This document shows, piece after piece, positions 1-7,277 of a stretch of DNA of 14,043 nt (position 1 is the first letter of the stretch; each line of letters opens with the position of its first letter). A program made the position numbers and the translations under genes. The notes beneath the pieces are model-generated. The model made no database searches. It was not told where the DNA came from and worked only from the letters and a program-made list of their open reading frames with translations. The DNA is from Defluviitaleaceae bacterium (GTDB taxonomy: Bacteria; Bacillota_A; Clostridia; Lachnospirales; WQUN01): assembly GCA_009779525.1 (NCBI GenBank), contig WREB01000007.1, positions 1-14,043 on the forward strand. Reading direction: 5' to 3'.

Positions 1-132
1 CAGCCTGACTCCGTCCCAGTCGTCGGGATAGCCGACTTCGAAGCGGACCGACGGTCCATCGCCGGGCGGCGGCGCATAAGGTTCGGGCGTCGGAAAAAGC
101 GGGTGCGATAATCCGTTTGGCTCCTCGGGCAT
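1..132 (-). CDS. Partial protein sharing the GPSVR...YPD block with its neighbour (N-terminal 44 residues)
   Basis: Only the first 44 codons are in the window; the 3' end runs off the left edge. The ATG at 130-132 has an AAAGGA Shine-Dalgarno site about 8 bases upstream, and the frame is closed upstream by a stop at 160-162. The SD lies in the loop of a small hairpin (arms 135-139 and 147-151). There is no signal peptide. After a short Pro-rich lead with a PTPEP unit (residues 14-18) comes GPSVRFEVGYPDDW (26-39). This closely matches [14 protein letters not shown] at residues 142-155 of the lipoprotein encoded at 225-896, so the two probably share a domain. The gene lies 92 bases downstream of that lipoprotein gene on the same strand. 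I do not recognise the family and propose no function. Confidence 0.7.
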   Translation of the reverse strand, partial: MPEEPNGLSHPLFPTPEPYAPPPGDGPSVRFEVGYPDDWDGVRL

Positions 133-224
133 ATCAACCGTCCTTTGGTTGTGAATCAATTAAGCGATCGGCAAACCGGCGCTTGGTAAACGTAAAAACA
201 TAGTTACCTGATATCGCCGTAAAA

Positions 225-896
225 TCATTCCTTCGGCTGCACGGTCACTTGCAAGCCGTTAAGGATCAAGTCCCCGATGCTGATCAATTCTTGTTCGAGC
301 GCCTCCTTGACCGTGACTTTCAAGCCGTCCTCGAAAAGGACTTCGATTATTTCCGACATCGGGTATGAAAATAAATATACGTTCGCTTCGTCTTCAAAAA
401 TAATTTCCGGCAGGTATATGGCTGGAAAAGCCATGTTATCCGGATAAACGATTTCGACCCGGACGGAAGGCCCCGGTTCGGTTTCGGGCGTCGGTTCGGT
501 CGTCGGCTCAAGCGTCGGCGTAGGTTCGGGCGTCGGCGTTGGTTCAAGCGTCGGGGTCGGCGTAGGTTCGGGCGGCGGCTCAAGCGTCGGGGTTGGTTCC
601 GGCGTCGGCTCAAGCGTCGGGGTCGGCGGCGGCTCAAGCGTCGGCGTAGGCGTAGGTTCGGGCGTTGGGTTCGGCGTTGGTTCGGGCGTCGTTGTCGATT
701 CCGGCGTCGGCTCGGGCGTTTGGATCGGTTCAATCGACGGCCCGGGCGTTGACGACGGCGTAAGCGTCGGTTCGACGGGAATCGGCCTGGCCGGAGCCGC
801 GCACGAAGCCGCGGATGCGATCAACGCGGCGAAAGTAAGCGCGAATATGACTCGCCTAATAAATGATGTCTTATTGTTTTCGCGTTTTTTGTTCAA
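225..896 (-). CDS. Pro/Thr-rich repeat lipoprotein with a C-terminal domain of unknown function
   Basis: A 223-residue protein, probably exported and anchored on the outer face of the membrane. The N-terminus is basic (KKRENNK, RR at 14-15), followed by a hydrophobic stretch and a lipobox-like AASC with Cys32. Residues about 41-141 are a low-complexity linker of [12 protein letters not shown] and PTLEPPPEP units, rich in Pro, Thr and Glu, typical of an extended cell-surface spacer. Residues 142-223 form the only globular-looking part, beginning [12 protein letters not shown] and acidic with hydrophobic alternation. The start codon is TTG at 894-896, chosen because AAGAGG (902-907) lies 5 bases upstream and no ATG or GTG start is suitable. 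It lies 53 bases after the GH67-like gene on the same strand and may be co-transcribed. A 12-bp palindrome (934-945) lies in that gap. Function unknown. Confidence 0.75.
   Translation of the reverse strand: MNKKRENNKTSFIRRVIFALTFAALIASAASCAAPARPIPVEPTLTPSSTPGPSIEPIQTPEPTPESTTTPEPTPNPTPEPTPTPTLEPPPTPTLEPTPEPTPTLEPPPEPTPTPTLEPTPTPEPTPTLEPTTEPTPETEPGPSVRVEIVYPDNMAFPAIYLPEIIFEDEANVYLFSYPMSEIIEVLFEDGLKVTVKEALEQELISIGDLILNGLQVTVQPKE
474..776 (-). repeat. Degenerate coding repeat for the Pro/Thr/Glu linker
   Basis: The DNA is an irregular array of short units. On the plus strand it reads as variants of GGTTCGGGCGTCGG and GGCTCAAGCGTCGG. The units encode PTPEP, PTLEP and PPEPT blocks on the minus strand. 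Unit lengths vary in multiples of three, so the reading frame is kept. Such arrays expand and contract by slippage, so linker length probably varies between strains. There are no spacers, so it is not a CRISPR array. Confidence 0.8.
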
Positions 897-949
897 ATGC
901 GCCTCTTGTCCAAGCGTTTTTAGCCTTGATTAACGCGGGCCCGCGCCCA

Positions 950-2659
950 TTATATGACGATGTTCCAGTTAAAATACTCCCAGTTTTTATCGAGCGCGTT
1001 TTCGACCCTTTCGCACAGCGCGGTCACCTGCTCGTACTCGATCCGCGGGTTTTCGGCGTCGAGCTGAGCGCGCACGGCGAAGTCGATGCCCTGCAGCTTT
1101 CGAAGCAGCGGCAGATCAATTTGGCCGAGCGCCTCCCCGCGCCGCTTCGACCATTCGCGCGCCCGCCTGATTATATCCGCAAGGGAGTGCGCGGCGCTAA
1201 GCCGCCCGTCGCTGTAAACCGAACGTTCGTACCTGAGAAAGGCGAAAAACAGTTCGGTGAGCAGCCTGTGCGGCTCGCACAAAAGCTTCATCGCCTCCGC
1301 GCTGAGCTTTAACCCCCCGTAGGTTTTTTCGGGAAGTAGGTTTCTTGCTTTTTCAAGCTCCGCCTCGAACTTCAGCGCCAACGAGCGCGCAAGGTCCTTT
1401 TCCGCGAGCGCCTCCGACGGGTCGCCCGCGTTTTTCATCAGGCGCTCCAGGGCGCCTTTTTTCATGCGCGCGCTGTGGTCGAAGACGTTGTACTTAAAGC
1501 GCGTCATCGATTCGGGAAACGTCCCGAGGCAGCTGAACGCGCCGCAGCCGATTATGTGGAGGTCCGTCTCGCAAATTTGCGCGCCGGTGCGCATCAGGCC
1601 GCAGAGCGCGGCCGCCGCGTCTTTTCCGAAACGCGAGGCCAGGTAATTTGCCTCGTGATTTTCGCCCCGCGTTTTTGGTTCGGCGCAAAGCTTTGCCGCG
1701 GCGAAGGCCTGCGCCCGGTTTACGTCGCCGAGCCAGTCGATATGCCTGAACATGAAGCCCTTTGCCCCGGCTTTAAGATAGCGCCGCATCCGCATTTGCA
1801 AGTAGCCGGTGATCCCGGAAAAATAGCCGTAGTGGAAGCCCCTTTTCTCTCCGCCCAAGTCGAATTCGATTACCGTTTCGCAAAGCAGCTTGCCCGCGAG
1901 CGGGTGCGGGTCGTTAAGGTACATGAAATCGCCGTACTGCCCCTTGAGCGCGAAGATTATGTCGCTGGGAAGCTTGTCTAATACGGGTCCGAAAACCTCG
2001 GGTTCGCGGAAGCAGCGTCCCGCGCACAGGTAGCTTCGCGCGATGATTTTTTTGCCCGGCCCGTAGATTTTAAGCGCGTCGCGAAGCCATAAAATCACCT
2101 GAAGCAGCCGCTCGCCCGCGGGAAGAGCGCGGCATTTTTCGCACGCGCAGTAAAGCGGCGAATCCAGTTTTTCGCCTAGCCAAAGCTCGAACCCGGCCGC
2201 GTCCGGCGCGATTTCGCAAAGCTCGCGTATTTTTGCGGCAAAGTGTTCGCGCGTGTACGGATGCGTGAAGCACGGGTTAGCGCCGGGGAGAAGCTCCCAG
2301 CCCAACTCGCGCCTCGCGCCCGCCCAGTCCGGGTATTTTATGTAGGCCTGTTTTGGTACGTTAAATTCCGTCGTGGAAATAAAAAACTCCAGGCCGGCGC
2401 GCTTCGCGTAGGCTGCGAGCCGCGCGTAGGCGGTGGCGTATCTTTTGGTTAGCGATTCGTCTGCGTACTCGGTAAGCGGCGGGAAGTATTTGAAGCGGAC
2501 GACGTCGGCCGTCTGGACGGGCCAGTCCTTCGCCATAACGAATATGTTCATGCCGAGCATAACCGCGTCGTCGACGCAGCGCATAACGTGCGCCGTCATT
2601 TCGTCGATACCGCCGTGCGTGACGGCGCAGTGGCAGTTGTATATCCTGTACTTAAGCAT
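950..2659 (-). CDS. GH67-like (alpha-glucuronidase-like) TIM-barrel protein
   Basis: A 569-residue protein without a signal peptide, so probably cytoplasmic. The overall pattern recalls alpha-glucuronidase-type (GH67) barrels. Residues 231-250 (SDIIFALKGQYGDFMYLND) resemble the GH67 stretch carrying a catalytic Asp, here D244. E265 in TVIEFD lies where GH67 enzymes have a catalytic Glu. FELWLGE (157-163) would be the acid/base strand. These residue assignments are inferred by eye. A Cys cluster CACEKC (171-176) follows, and a Trp/His-rich strand (FMFRHIDWLGD, 302-312) closes the probable barrel. The C-terminal third is helical. The ATG at 2657-2659 has GAGG 5 bases upstream, and a promoter lies at 2694-2722. 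The substrate cannot be read from the sequence; a different glycoside hydrolase clan or a non-catalytic relative is possible. Confidence 0.6.
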   Translation of the reverse strand: MLKYRIYNCHCAVTHGGIDEMTAHVMRCVDDAVMLGMNIFVMAKDWPVQTADVVRFKYFPPLTEYADESLTKRYATAYARLAAYAKRAGLEFFISTTEFNVPKQAYIKYPDWAGARRELGWELLPGANPCFTHPYTREHFAAKIRELCEIAPDAAGFELWLGEKLDSPLYCACEKCRALPAGERLLQVILWLRDALKIYGPGKKIIARSYLCAGRCFREPEVFGPVLDKLPSDIIFALKGQYGDFMYLNDPHPLAGKLLCETVIEFDLGGEKRGFHYGYFSGITGYLQMRMRRYLKAGAKGFMFRHIDWLGDVNRAQAFAAAKLCAEPKTRGENHEANYLASRFGKDAAAALCGLMRTGAQICETDLHIIGCGAFSCLGTFPESMTRFKYNVFDHSARMKKGALERLMKNAGDPSEALAEKDLARSLALKFEAELEKARNLLPEKTYGGLKLSAEAMKLLCEPHRLLTELFFAFLRYERSVYSDGRLSAAHSLADIIRRAREWSKRRGEALGQIDLPLLRKLQGIDFAVRAQLDAENPRIEYEQVTALCERVENALDKNWEYFNWNIVI

Positions 2660-2693
2660 CGCGGCCTCGGCTTGGCGTAATCGGTACGCGCAG

Positions 2694-2722
2694 AGTATAG
2701 AATATGCGGCGGCCGTTTACAA
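2694..2722 (-). promoter_or_regulatory. Sigma70-type promoter of the GH67-like gene
   Basis: On the minus strand a -35 box TTGTAA (2717-2722) and a -10 box TATACT (2694-2699) are separated by exactly 17 bases. The -10 matches consensus at 5 of 6 positions and the -35 at 4 of 6. Transcription would start near 2687, leaving a leader of about 28 bases before the ATG at 2659. It diverges from the rmuC promoter. Confidence 0.6.
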
Positions 2723-2793
2723 ACCGGCGGGATTTTTATGCGCTAAGCGGCGTATGCCTCGCGGTTTCGGCGTCCGGTCTAAGCAAACTTAAA

Positions 2794-2822
2794 TTGAAAT
2801 GAAACGGCGCCCGTGTTATCAT
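2794..2822 (+). promoter_or_regulatory. Sigma70-type promoter of rmuC and the solute-binding lipoprotein gene
   Basis: A -35 box TTGAAA (2794-2799) and a -10 box TATCAT (2817-2822) each match consensus at 5 of 6 positions, with a 17-base spacer. The start would be near 2829, about 27 bases before the ATG at 2856. About 70 bases separate this -35 from the divergent -35 at 2717-2722, enough for a shared regulator, although no clear operator is seen. Confidence 0.65.
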
Positions 2823-2841
2823 TTGCCGGCAAACTTCATTT

Positions 2842-2848
2842 AAAGGGG
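2842..2848 (+). promoter_or_regulatory. Ribosome binding site that fixes the rmuC start
   Basis: AAAGGGG ends 7 bases before the ATG at 2856. It is only one base from the in-frame TTG at 2850, which would be too close. The ATG is therefore the start. Confidence 0.75.
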
Positions 2849-2855
2849 CTTGCCA

Positions 2856-4295
2856 ATGGATACGCAGCTTATGATAAACATAGCGGCCGTTTCGGCGTTC
2901 GCGGCGCTGTTCGCGGCGGTAATCTACCTGATTGCCGAAAATAAAAAAAAGCCCGGAACAAACGAACTCGCGAGGCTTGTCGAGCGTCTCGGCGACAAAC
3001 TTGGCGAAAGCGTGTCGAAACAGATCGCAAGCGGGGCGACGGAGCAGTTCCAGCGCTTCGGGATGATACAGGAGAGCGTGCAGGCGACGCTATTAAAAAG
3101 CCGAGTCGAGACCAACGAGCAGCTTTCCAATTTTTCGTCGCAGCTCGATTCAAGGCTCCACGCGATACAGGAGCAGACAATGAAGACGCTGCAGCAAAGC
3201 CGCGAGGAATCGAACAGGCAGATACGCGAGTTCGGCGAGCAGCTCGATTCAAGGCTCCTCGCGATACAGCGAAGCGGCGCGGAAAGCGGCGAAAAGATAA
3301 GCGCGACGCTTGAGGCGAAGATAAAGTCGCTGCAGGAGAGCAACGAGAAGCGCCTCGAGCAGATGCAGGGCGTCGTCGACGAGAAGCTTCAAAAGACCCT
3401 CGAGGCGAGGCTTGCGCAGTCGTTCGAGCTTGTGGGCAAGCAGCTCGACGGCGTGCAGCAGGGCCTTGGCGAGATGAAGAGCCTCGCGGCGGACGCCAAG
3501 AGCCTAAAAAACGCGCTTACAAACGTCAAGGAGCGCGGCACTTACGGAGAGGTCCGGCTCGAGAAGCTTCTTTCCGACATACTCGCGCCAAGCCAGTACG
3601 AGACCAACGTCGAGATAGCGGGCGGGAAGCGCGTCGAGTTCGCGGTGAAGCTTCCGGGCTCAGGCGACGCGCCGCTGCTTCTGCCGATCGACTCGAAATT
3701 CCCTATCGAGGATTACAACCGGCTACTCGACGCCTCCGACAAGGCCGCGATCGACGAGGCGAGAAAGTCGCTTGCGGCGAAGGCGCGCTCGTTCGCGAAA
3801 GACATATTCGAAAAGTACATCGTCCCGCCTAAGACGACGGACTTCGCGCTGATGTTTTTACCGACGGAAGGGCTTTACGCCGAAATCGTGCAAAACGCGG
3901 CGCTTTTCGAGGAGCTTCGGGACAAGTACAAAGTGACCGCGGTCGGCGCGACCACGCTTTCGGCGTTTCTGGCGTCGCTGCAGATGGGCTTCAAGACGCT
4001 GGCTATAGAAAAGCGTTCCCAGGAAGTTTGGGATAGGCTCCGCGCGGTCAAAAAAACGTTCGGCGAATTCGAGGCGCTGCTCGAGACGGCGCACAGGCAG
4101 CTGCAGACGGCGGACAACACGCTTGAAAAAATAGTCGGGACGCGCACGCGCGCGATAAACAGGGCGCTGCGCGAAGTCGAGGAGTTGGGGGTCGCCGAAG
4201 ACCAGCCGTTACTTTCAAAACGCGGCGAGGCAAAACGCGGCGGGATAGAAAACGGCGAAGAAGAAAGCGGCGAGGCGGAAATCGATGAATATTAA
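2856..4295 (+). CDS. rmuC: DNA recombination protein RmuC
   Basis: A 479-residue protein of the RmuC family, whose members are implicated in limiting DNA inversions and rearrangements and contain a nuclease-like fold. An N-terminal membrane anchor (about residues 5-27) is followed by a basic KKK and a long coiled coil (about 35-215). The RmuC core follows: ERGTYGEVRLEKLLSDIL near residue 227, the family motif LPIDSKFPIEDYNRLL near 276-291, then the GFKTLAIEKRSQEVWDRL and TRTRAINRALREVEEL helices. The C-terminal tail is acidic (EEESGEAEIDEY). The coiled coil contains a near-identical 33-residue repeat. The ATG start is set by the SD at 2842-2848. The stop overlaps the start of the solute-binding lipoprotein gene by 11 bases, so the two are probably translated from one mRNA, an unusual pairing. 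Confidence 0.93.
   Translation: MDTQLMINIAAVSAFAALFAAVIYLIAENKKKPGTNELARLVERLGDKLGESVSKQIASGATEQFQRFGMIQESVQATLLKSRVETNEQLSNFSSQLDSRLHAIQEQTMKTLQQSREESNRQIREFGEQLDSRLLAIQRSGAESGEKISATLEAKIKSLQESNEKRLEQMQGVVDEKLQKTLEARLAQSFELVGKQLDGVQQGLGEMKSLAADAKSLKNALTNVKERGTYGEVRLEKLLSDILAPSQYETNVEIAGGKRVEFAVKLPGSGDAPLLLPIDSKFPIEDYNRLLDASDKAAIDEARKSLAAKARSFAKDIFEKYIVPPKTTDFALMFLPTEGLYAEIVQNAALFEELRDKYKVTAVGATTLSAFLASLQMGFKTLAIEKRSQEVWDRLRAVKKTFGEFEALLETAHRQLQTADNTLEKIVGTRTRAINRALREVEELGVAEDQPLLSKRGEAKRGGIENGEEESGEAEIDEY
3141..3269 (+). repeat. 99-bp-period internal repeat in the RmuC coiled coil
   Basis: Bases 3141-3170 and 3240-3269 match at 29 of 30 positions, 99 bases (33 codons) apart, both encoding QLDSRL(H/L)AIQ. 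The surrounding residues also align (pattern TLxxSRxExNxQ...FxxQLDSRL). Three 11-residue units per repeat suit a coiled coil. It looks like a fairly recent in-frame duplication lengthening the stalk. Confidence 0.8.
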
Positions 4296-5961
4296 AATAA
4301 AAAAGCCGCGGACGCTTGTCCCGGCTTTAATAATGATTATCGCGTTCGCTTTGCAAGCGGCGTGCCGCGGCGAAACGCGCCCGCCCGATTTTTTTGATCC
4401 GCAAGACATAAGCGTCTCGGGCGACTCTGATTCCGCCGGCGCCGATGCGGATCATGTCGACGGCGACATCGCCGCGTTGCCGATCGAGGCGGTTTCGGGC
4501 GTTCCGATCACCTGGGGCTTCTTCGACGCCAACGGGCCCGGAGTGATCCTGTATCCCGACAACGGCAAGATCGCGAAGGAACTTAGCGAGCGCTTCGACG
4601 TAATACTTAGGACGGAGCGAAACGTAAGCGACTTCGAGAAGTTCCAGCGGAAGCTCATGGCGGAAAAAAAACTGCCGGACATCTTCCACACCAACATACT
4701 TTCGGCGGACGAGTTGATCGAATCGGGCGGCGTCCGCAAGATCCCGTGGGACATGGTCGCGCGCTACGCGCCGAACTACTTCGCGCTGCTTGAGTCTAAC
4801 GAGCGGCTTTTTGAATATTTTAGGACGAACGATTCGGCGCAGTACATGCTGCCCGGGCTCGAGCGCACGATCGACATACTAAGCGTCTGGTCGATCTACC
4901 GGCTCGACTGGCTTGAGAAGATAGGCGTTTGGCCAAACGGCAGCGTCACGCAGATATCGGATCGGGTAAGCTTCACCGACGCCGCGTTCGACTACGCCGA
5001 ATTCGTAAACATAATGCAAAGTTTCGCGGCGTATCCGCCGTTTAGGGGTTTTACCACGCGGAACTACGGCAACGACTGGTACAACCTGACGACGCTATTC
5101 GGGATGTGGGGGCTAAACCGCGACAACGTGTTTGAAAACGGCAGCGCCGTCCTGACGTTCGCTAGCGACGGCTTCAGGTCGGCGCTCGAATTTATTTCGC
5201 TGATGAACAGGACCGAGACTATCTATTTCGGGACCGACTGGTCTATGAGCTATTGGGGCGGGGCGACCGGATGGTGGAACTTCAACGTCTTCGACATGCT
5301 GCGCGAGGACGGTTACATAGCGAGTTATTTTTATTCCAACCCGGACGCGAAGCTTCTGATCGCGCCGCCCGAGCGCGGCCCGGAAAACAAGCAGGGCGCG
5401 CACGGCTACTACCGGCCGAACGAATTGAACGTCACGCGCGTTTTTTATGTAAGCTCCGAGGTTTCCGACGAAAAGCTCGCGAAGATACTCGAGATCTTCG
5501 AGGCGCTTTCGTGCGACCCGGAGACTTACGTGATCGCCAACCACGGCTTCGAGGGCGTTGATTACGAATGGGAGGACGTCCCGTACGACTCGGGGATCCT
5601 CAGGCTTCCGACAAGCACGGAAATCGTCGGAATCTTTACCACCGCGACCCTTGACGAGCGCGCGGGCAGGCGCAGGTACCAGATACCCTCGCAGGCCTTC
5701 TACGACTTCGCGACAAGCGGCTTCGCGAGGAGCCTGATGCTTACCCCGTACAAATCCGACCCCGGCGGCGACTACGCGGAGGCCTACTACAAAGTCGAAA
5801 ACCGCTATCCCGCTTCCGGCTTGGCGGGGAGGGCGTCCGAATACTACAGGGCGGTCATATCGGGCGAAAAGGACCTGATCGACACTTGGGACGAATACAT
5901 CAAGGAGCTTAAGGCGTACGGCCTCGACGAATGGACCGAATATTTAAACGCGCTTCCCTGA
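4285..5961 (+). CDS. Extracellular solute-binding lipoprotein (family-1-like, LipO-type)
   Basis: A 558-residue exported protein of the kind that delivers oligosaccharides or similar solutes to an ABC importer. The signal peptide has basic residues (KIKKPR), a hydrophobic core and a probable lipidation Cys27 in LQAAC; the -3 Gln makes it an imperfect lipobox. After an acidic linker the mature part begins VPITWGFFDANGPG. It then shows the layout common in large solute-binding lipoproteins of Paenibacillus and Clostridia: KLPDIFHTN (substrate-domain edge), WSIYRLDWLEKIGVWPNG, GMWGLNRDN and a C-terminal WDEYIKELKAYGLDEWTEYLNA. The start ATG overlaps the end of rmuC by 11 bases, with GAGG about 9 bases upstream. 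No permease or ATPase gene is adjacent, so its transporter must be encoded elsewhere or the protein acts as a sensor. It ends directly against the convergent URO-D gene. Confidence 0.85.
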   Translation: MNIKIKKPRTLVPALIMIIAFALQAACRGETRPPDFFDPQDISVSGDSDSAGADADHVDGDIAALPIEAVSGVPITWGFFDANGPGVILYPDNGKIAKELSERFDVILRTERNVSDFEKFQRKLMAEKKLPDIFHTNILSADELIESGGVRKIPWDMVARYAPNYFALLESNERLFEYFRTNDSAQYMLPGLERTIDILSVWSIYRLDWLEKIGVWPNGSVTQISDRVSFTDAAFDYAEFVNIMQSFAAYPPFRGFTTRNYGNDWYNLTTLFGMWGLNRDNVFENGSAVLTFASDGFRSALEFISLMNRTETIYFGTDWSMSYWGGATGWWNFNVFDMLREDGYIASYFYSNPDAKLLIAPPERGPENKQGAHGYYRPNELNVTRVFYVSSEVSDEKLAKILEIFEALSCDPETYVIANHGFEGVDYEWEDVPYDSGILRLPTSTEIVGIFTTATLDERAGRRRYQIPSQAFYDFATSGFARSLMLTPYKSDPGGDYAEAYYKVENRYPASGLAGRASEYYRAVISGEKDLIDTWDEYIKELKAYGLDEWTEYLNALP

Positions 5962-7074
5962 TCAAAACGCCATCCGGACATGCCCCTGGGGCGCGGCTTC
6001 GGGCATCCCCAACAGCTGCCTCGCGCGTTTGACGTAGTGGCGGTAGTTTACGATCGGGACGCCGTTTGGTATGCGGTGGTCTAGCCCGAAAACCATTCCC
6101 TCGCGAAGCGACGGCTCACCGAGCTTGTAGGTAAGCTCGCGCTCGATGTCCGCGAACGAACCGCGAAGCGCCATCTTGTCGATCCCGCCCTTGAAGGCGC
6201 ACCTCTTCCCGAAACGCTTCCTAAGCTTGACCACATCCATCCCCGCGGCGGGCTCGCACGGGAAAAACACGTTGACCCCGCATTCGATGAACGCTTCCAT
6301 AACGGGTTCGACGTTACCGTCCGAATCCTGAGAAAACAGCTTCGCGCCCGCCTCCCTCGCCGCGTCCCATACCTCCTTGTAATACGGGGCGAAAAATTCC
6401 CTCACGTGTTCCGGCGAAACAAGCGGACCGGATTTCCCGGCGAGGTCCTCGCCTATGCAGACATTGTCGATCGGTACGATCCGCCCGACTTTTTTTATCA
6501 CTTCCACTGACGTTTTTGCAAACGTCACGAACATATCGCGAAGCAGATCGGGCTGGTCGTAGAGCGCCATGCAGACCGCCTCGTCCCCCATCAGGTCGCG
6601 CGCCGCGCCGAACGCGCCCGGCACCGAAACGCGCGAAAGCGCGCCGCCCTTCCGCATGGCCGCCGCGCGCAGCGCGGAATCGACGTCAACCCGGCAGTCG
6701 TCGTACGCGAAATGGGCCTTCATCTTCAGCCAATCGTCCGCGTCCTTGACCGGATAGTCGAGCGGAAGCGCGATCGTCGCGACATCCTTCGCAAGTTTCA
6801 TCGTGCGCCCCATGCGGTCGCGGGTGATCAAGAACCGCTCGCTTTCCTCGATCGTTTCCTCGGGCGTCCCGCCGATGAAACCGCAGGCCGCCCCGGCGTC
6901 CGCGAACAAGACGTAGTCGAAGCCGAACGCCGCAAGCGAAATCTCGTCGGTCGAGGCCCCCTGCGCCGCCCACTCCGCTTCCAAGCCGACGAGCGGCCCG
7001 AAAAGCTCGCAGAGCATCGGCCCCCCGCCCTTGAAAGTCATCATATCGGTGTATTCGATGTTTGAGTAGCGCAA
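5962..7074 (-). CDS. Uroporphyrinogen decarboxylase (URO-D) domain family protein
   Basis: A 370-residue TIM-barrel protein of the URO-D/MtaA superfamily, probably cytoplasmic. Members include haem-pathway decarboxylases and corrinoid-linked methyltransferases. Visible landmarks are CIGEDLAGKSGPLVSP (206-221), KLFSQDSDGNVEPVMEAF (245-262), FFPCEPAAGMDVVKLRKRFG (270-289), KGGIDK (295-300) and DHRIPNGVPIVNYRHYV (332-348). This pattern is that of the non-haem URO-D-like group in Bacillota and related anaerobes, not true HemE, and no haem genes are nearby. The start is TTG at 7072-7074 with a GGGGG site about 9 bases upstream; an internal ATG (7042-7044) has no SD. The SD lies in the 3' arm of a hairpin (7085-7105). 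The stop codon directly abuts the stop of the lipoprotein gene. The actual substrate is unknown. Confidence 0.85.
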   Translation of the reverse strand: MRYSNIEYTDMMTFKGGGPMLCELFGPLVGLEAEWAAQGASTDEISLAAFGFDYVLFADAGAACGFIGGTPEETIEESERFLITRDRMGRTMKLAKDVATIALPLDYPVKDADDWLKMKAHFAYDDCRVDVDSALRAAAMRKGGALSRVSVPGAFGAARDLMGDEAVCMALYDQPDLLRDMFVTFAKTSVEVIKKVGRIVPIDNVCIGEDLAGKSGPLVSPEHVREFFAPYYKEVWDAAREAGAKLFSQDSDGNVEPVMEAFIECGVNVFFPCEPAAGMDVVKLRKRFGKRCAFKGGIDKMALRGSFADIERELTYKLGEPSLREGMVFGLDHRIPNGVPIVNYRHYVKRARQLLGMPEAAPQGHVRMAF

Positions 7075-7084
7075 CGGCGGAAGC

Positions 7085-7105
7085 CCCCAATAGATTTAAT
7101 TGGGG
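7085..7105 (-). promoter_or_regulatory. Perfect 7-bp inverted repeat covering the Shine-Dalgarno site of the URO-D gene
   Basis: Arms CCCCAAT (7085-7091) and ATTGGGG (7099-7105) flank a 7-base loop. In the minus-strand mRNA the 3' arm ends in the GGGG that is the only SD candidate for the TTG start at 7074. A folded leader would hide the ribosome site. Alternatively the symmetric DNA could be an operator. Confidence 0.45.
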
Positions 7106-7198
7106 TTAGGATACAATATAAAATGAGGAATCGCTGAAAAATATGTTTAATGGCAAAAAGAGCGCGTGCGCGAGGCAAACGGCCGCGGCCGCCGGAAG

Positions 7199-7224
7199 CG
7201 CCCGGCCGTCGTTCGGGCCGGGCG
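7199..7224 (-). terminator. Strong GC hairpin between the AraC-fusion gene and the URO-D gene
   Basis: A perfect 9-bp stem, CGCCCGGCC (7199-7207) with GGCCGGGCG (7216-7224), around an 8-base loop. It lies 54 bases downstream of the AraC-fusion stop codon. No U-run follows on the minus strand, so it is not a textbook intrinsic terminator; it may stabilise or pause the transcript. Confidence 0.4.
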
Positions 7225-7277
7225 TTAAATAATGCGGAAAATTAAAACATGGGACAGATAGAAAACGCGGAAAGTTA

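Noticed and set aside
347..733. Arg-rich minus-strand frame of 128 codons
   Set aside because: It is an out-of-frame reading of the Pro/Thr repeat array inside the lipoprotein gene.
474..776. Repeat array that could look like a CRISPR
   Set aside because: Units are short, irregular, without spacers and in frame with a Pro/Thr linker.
863..1312. Plus-strand open frame of 149 codons opposite the GH67-like gene
   Set aside because: No SD and no recognisable domain; it is a shadow of the minus-strand coding region. The same applies to 1475-1981.
2850..2855. TTG at 2850 as start of rmuC
   Set aside because: It is one base from the SD; the ATG at 2856 has normal 7-base spacing.
7081..7277. Possible small RNA or tRNA in the gap between the URO-D and AraC-fusion genes
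   Set aside because: Only two simple hairpins are seen; there is no cloverleaf, CCA end or clear promoter.
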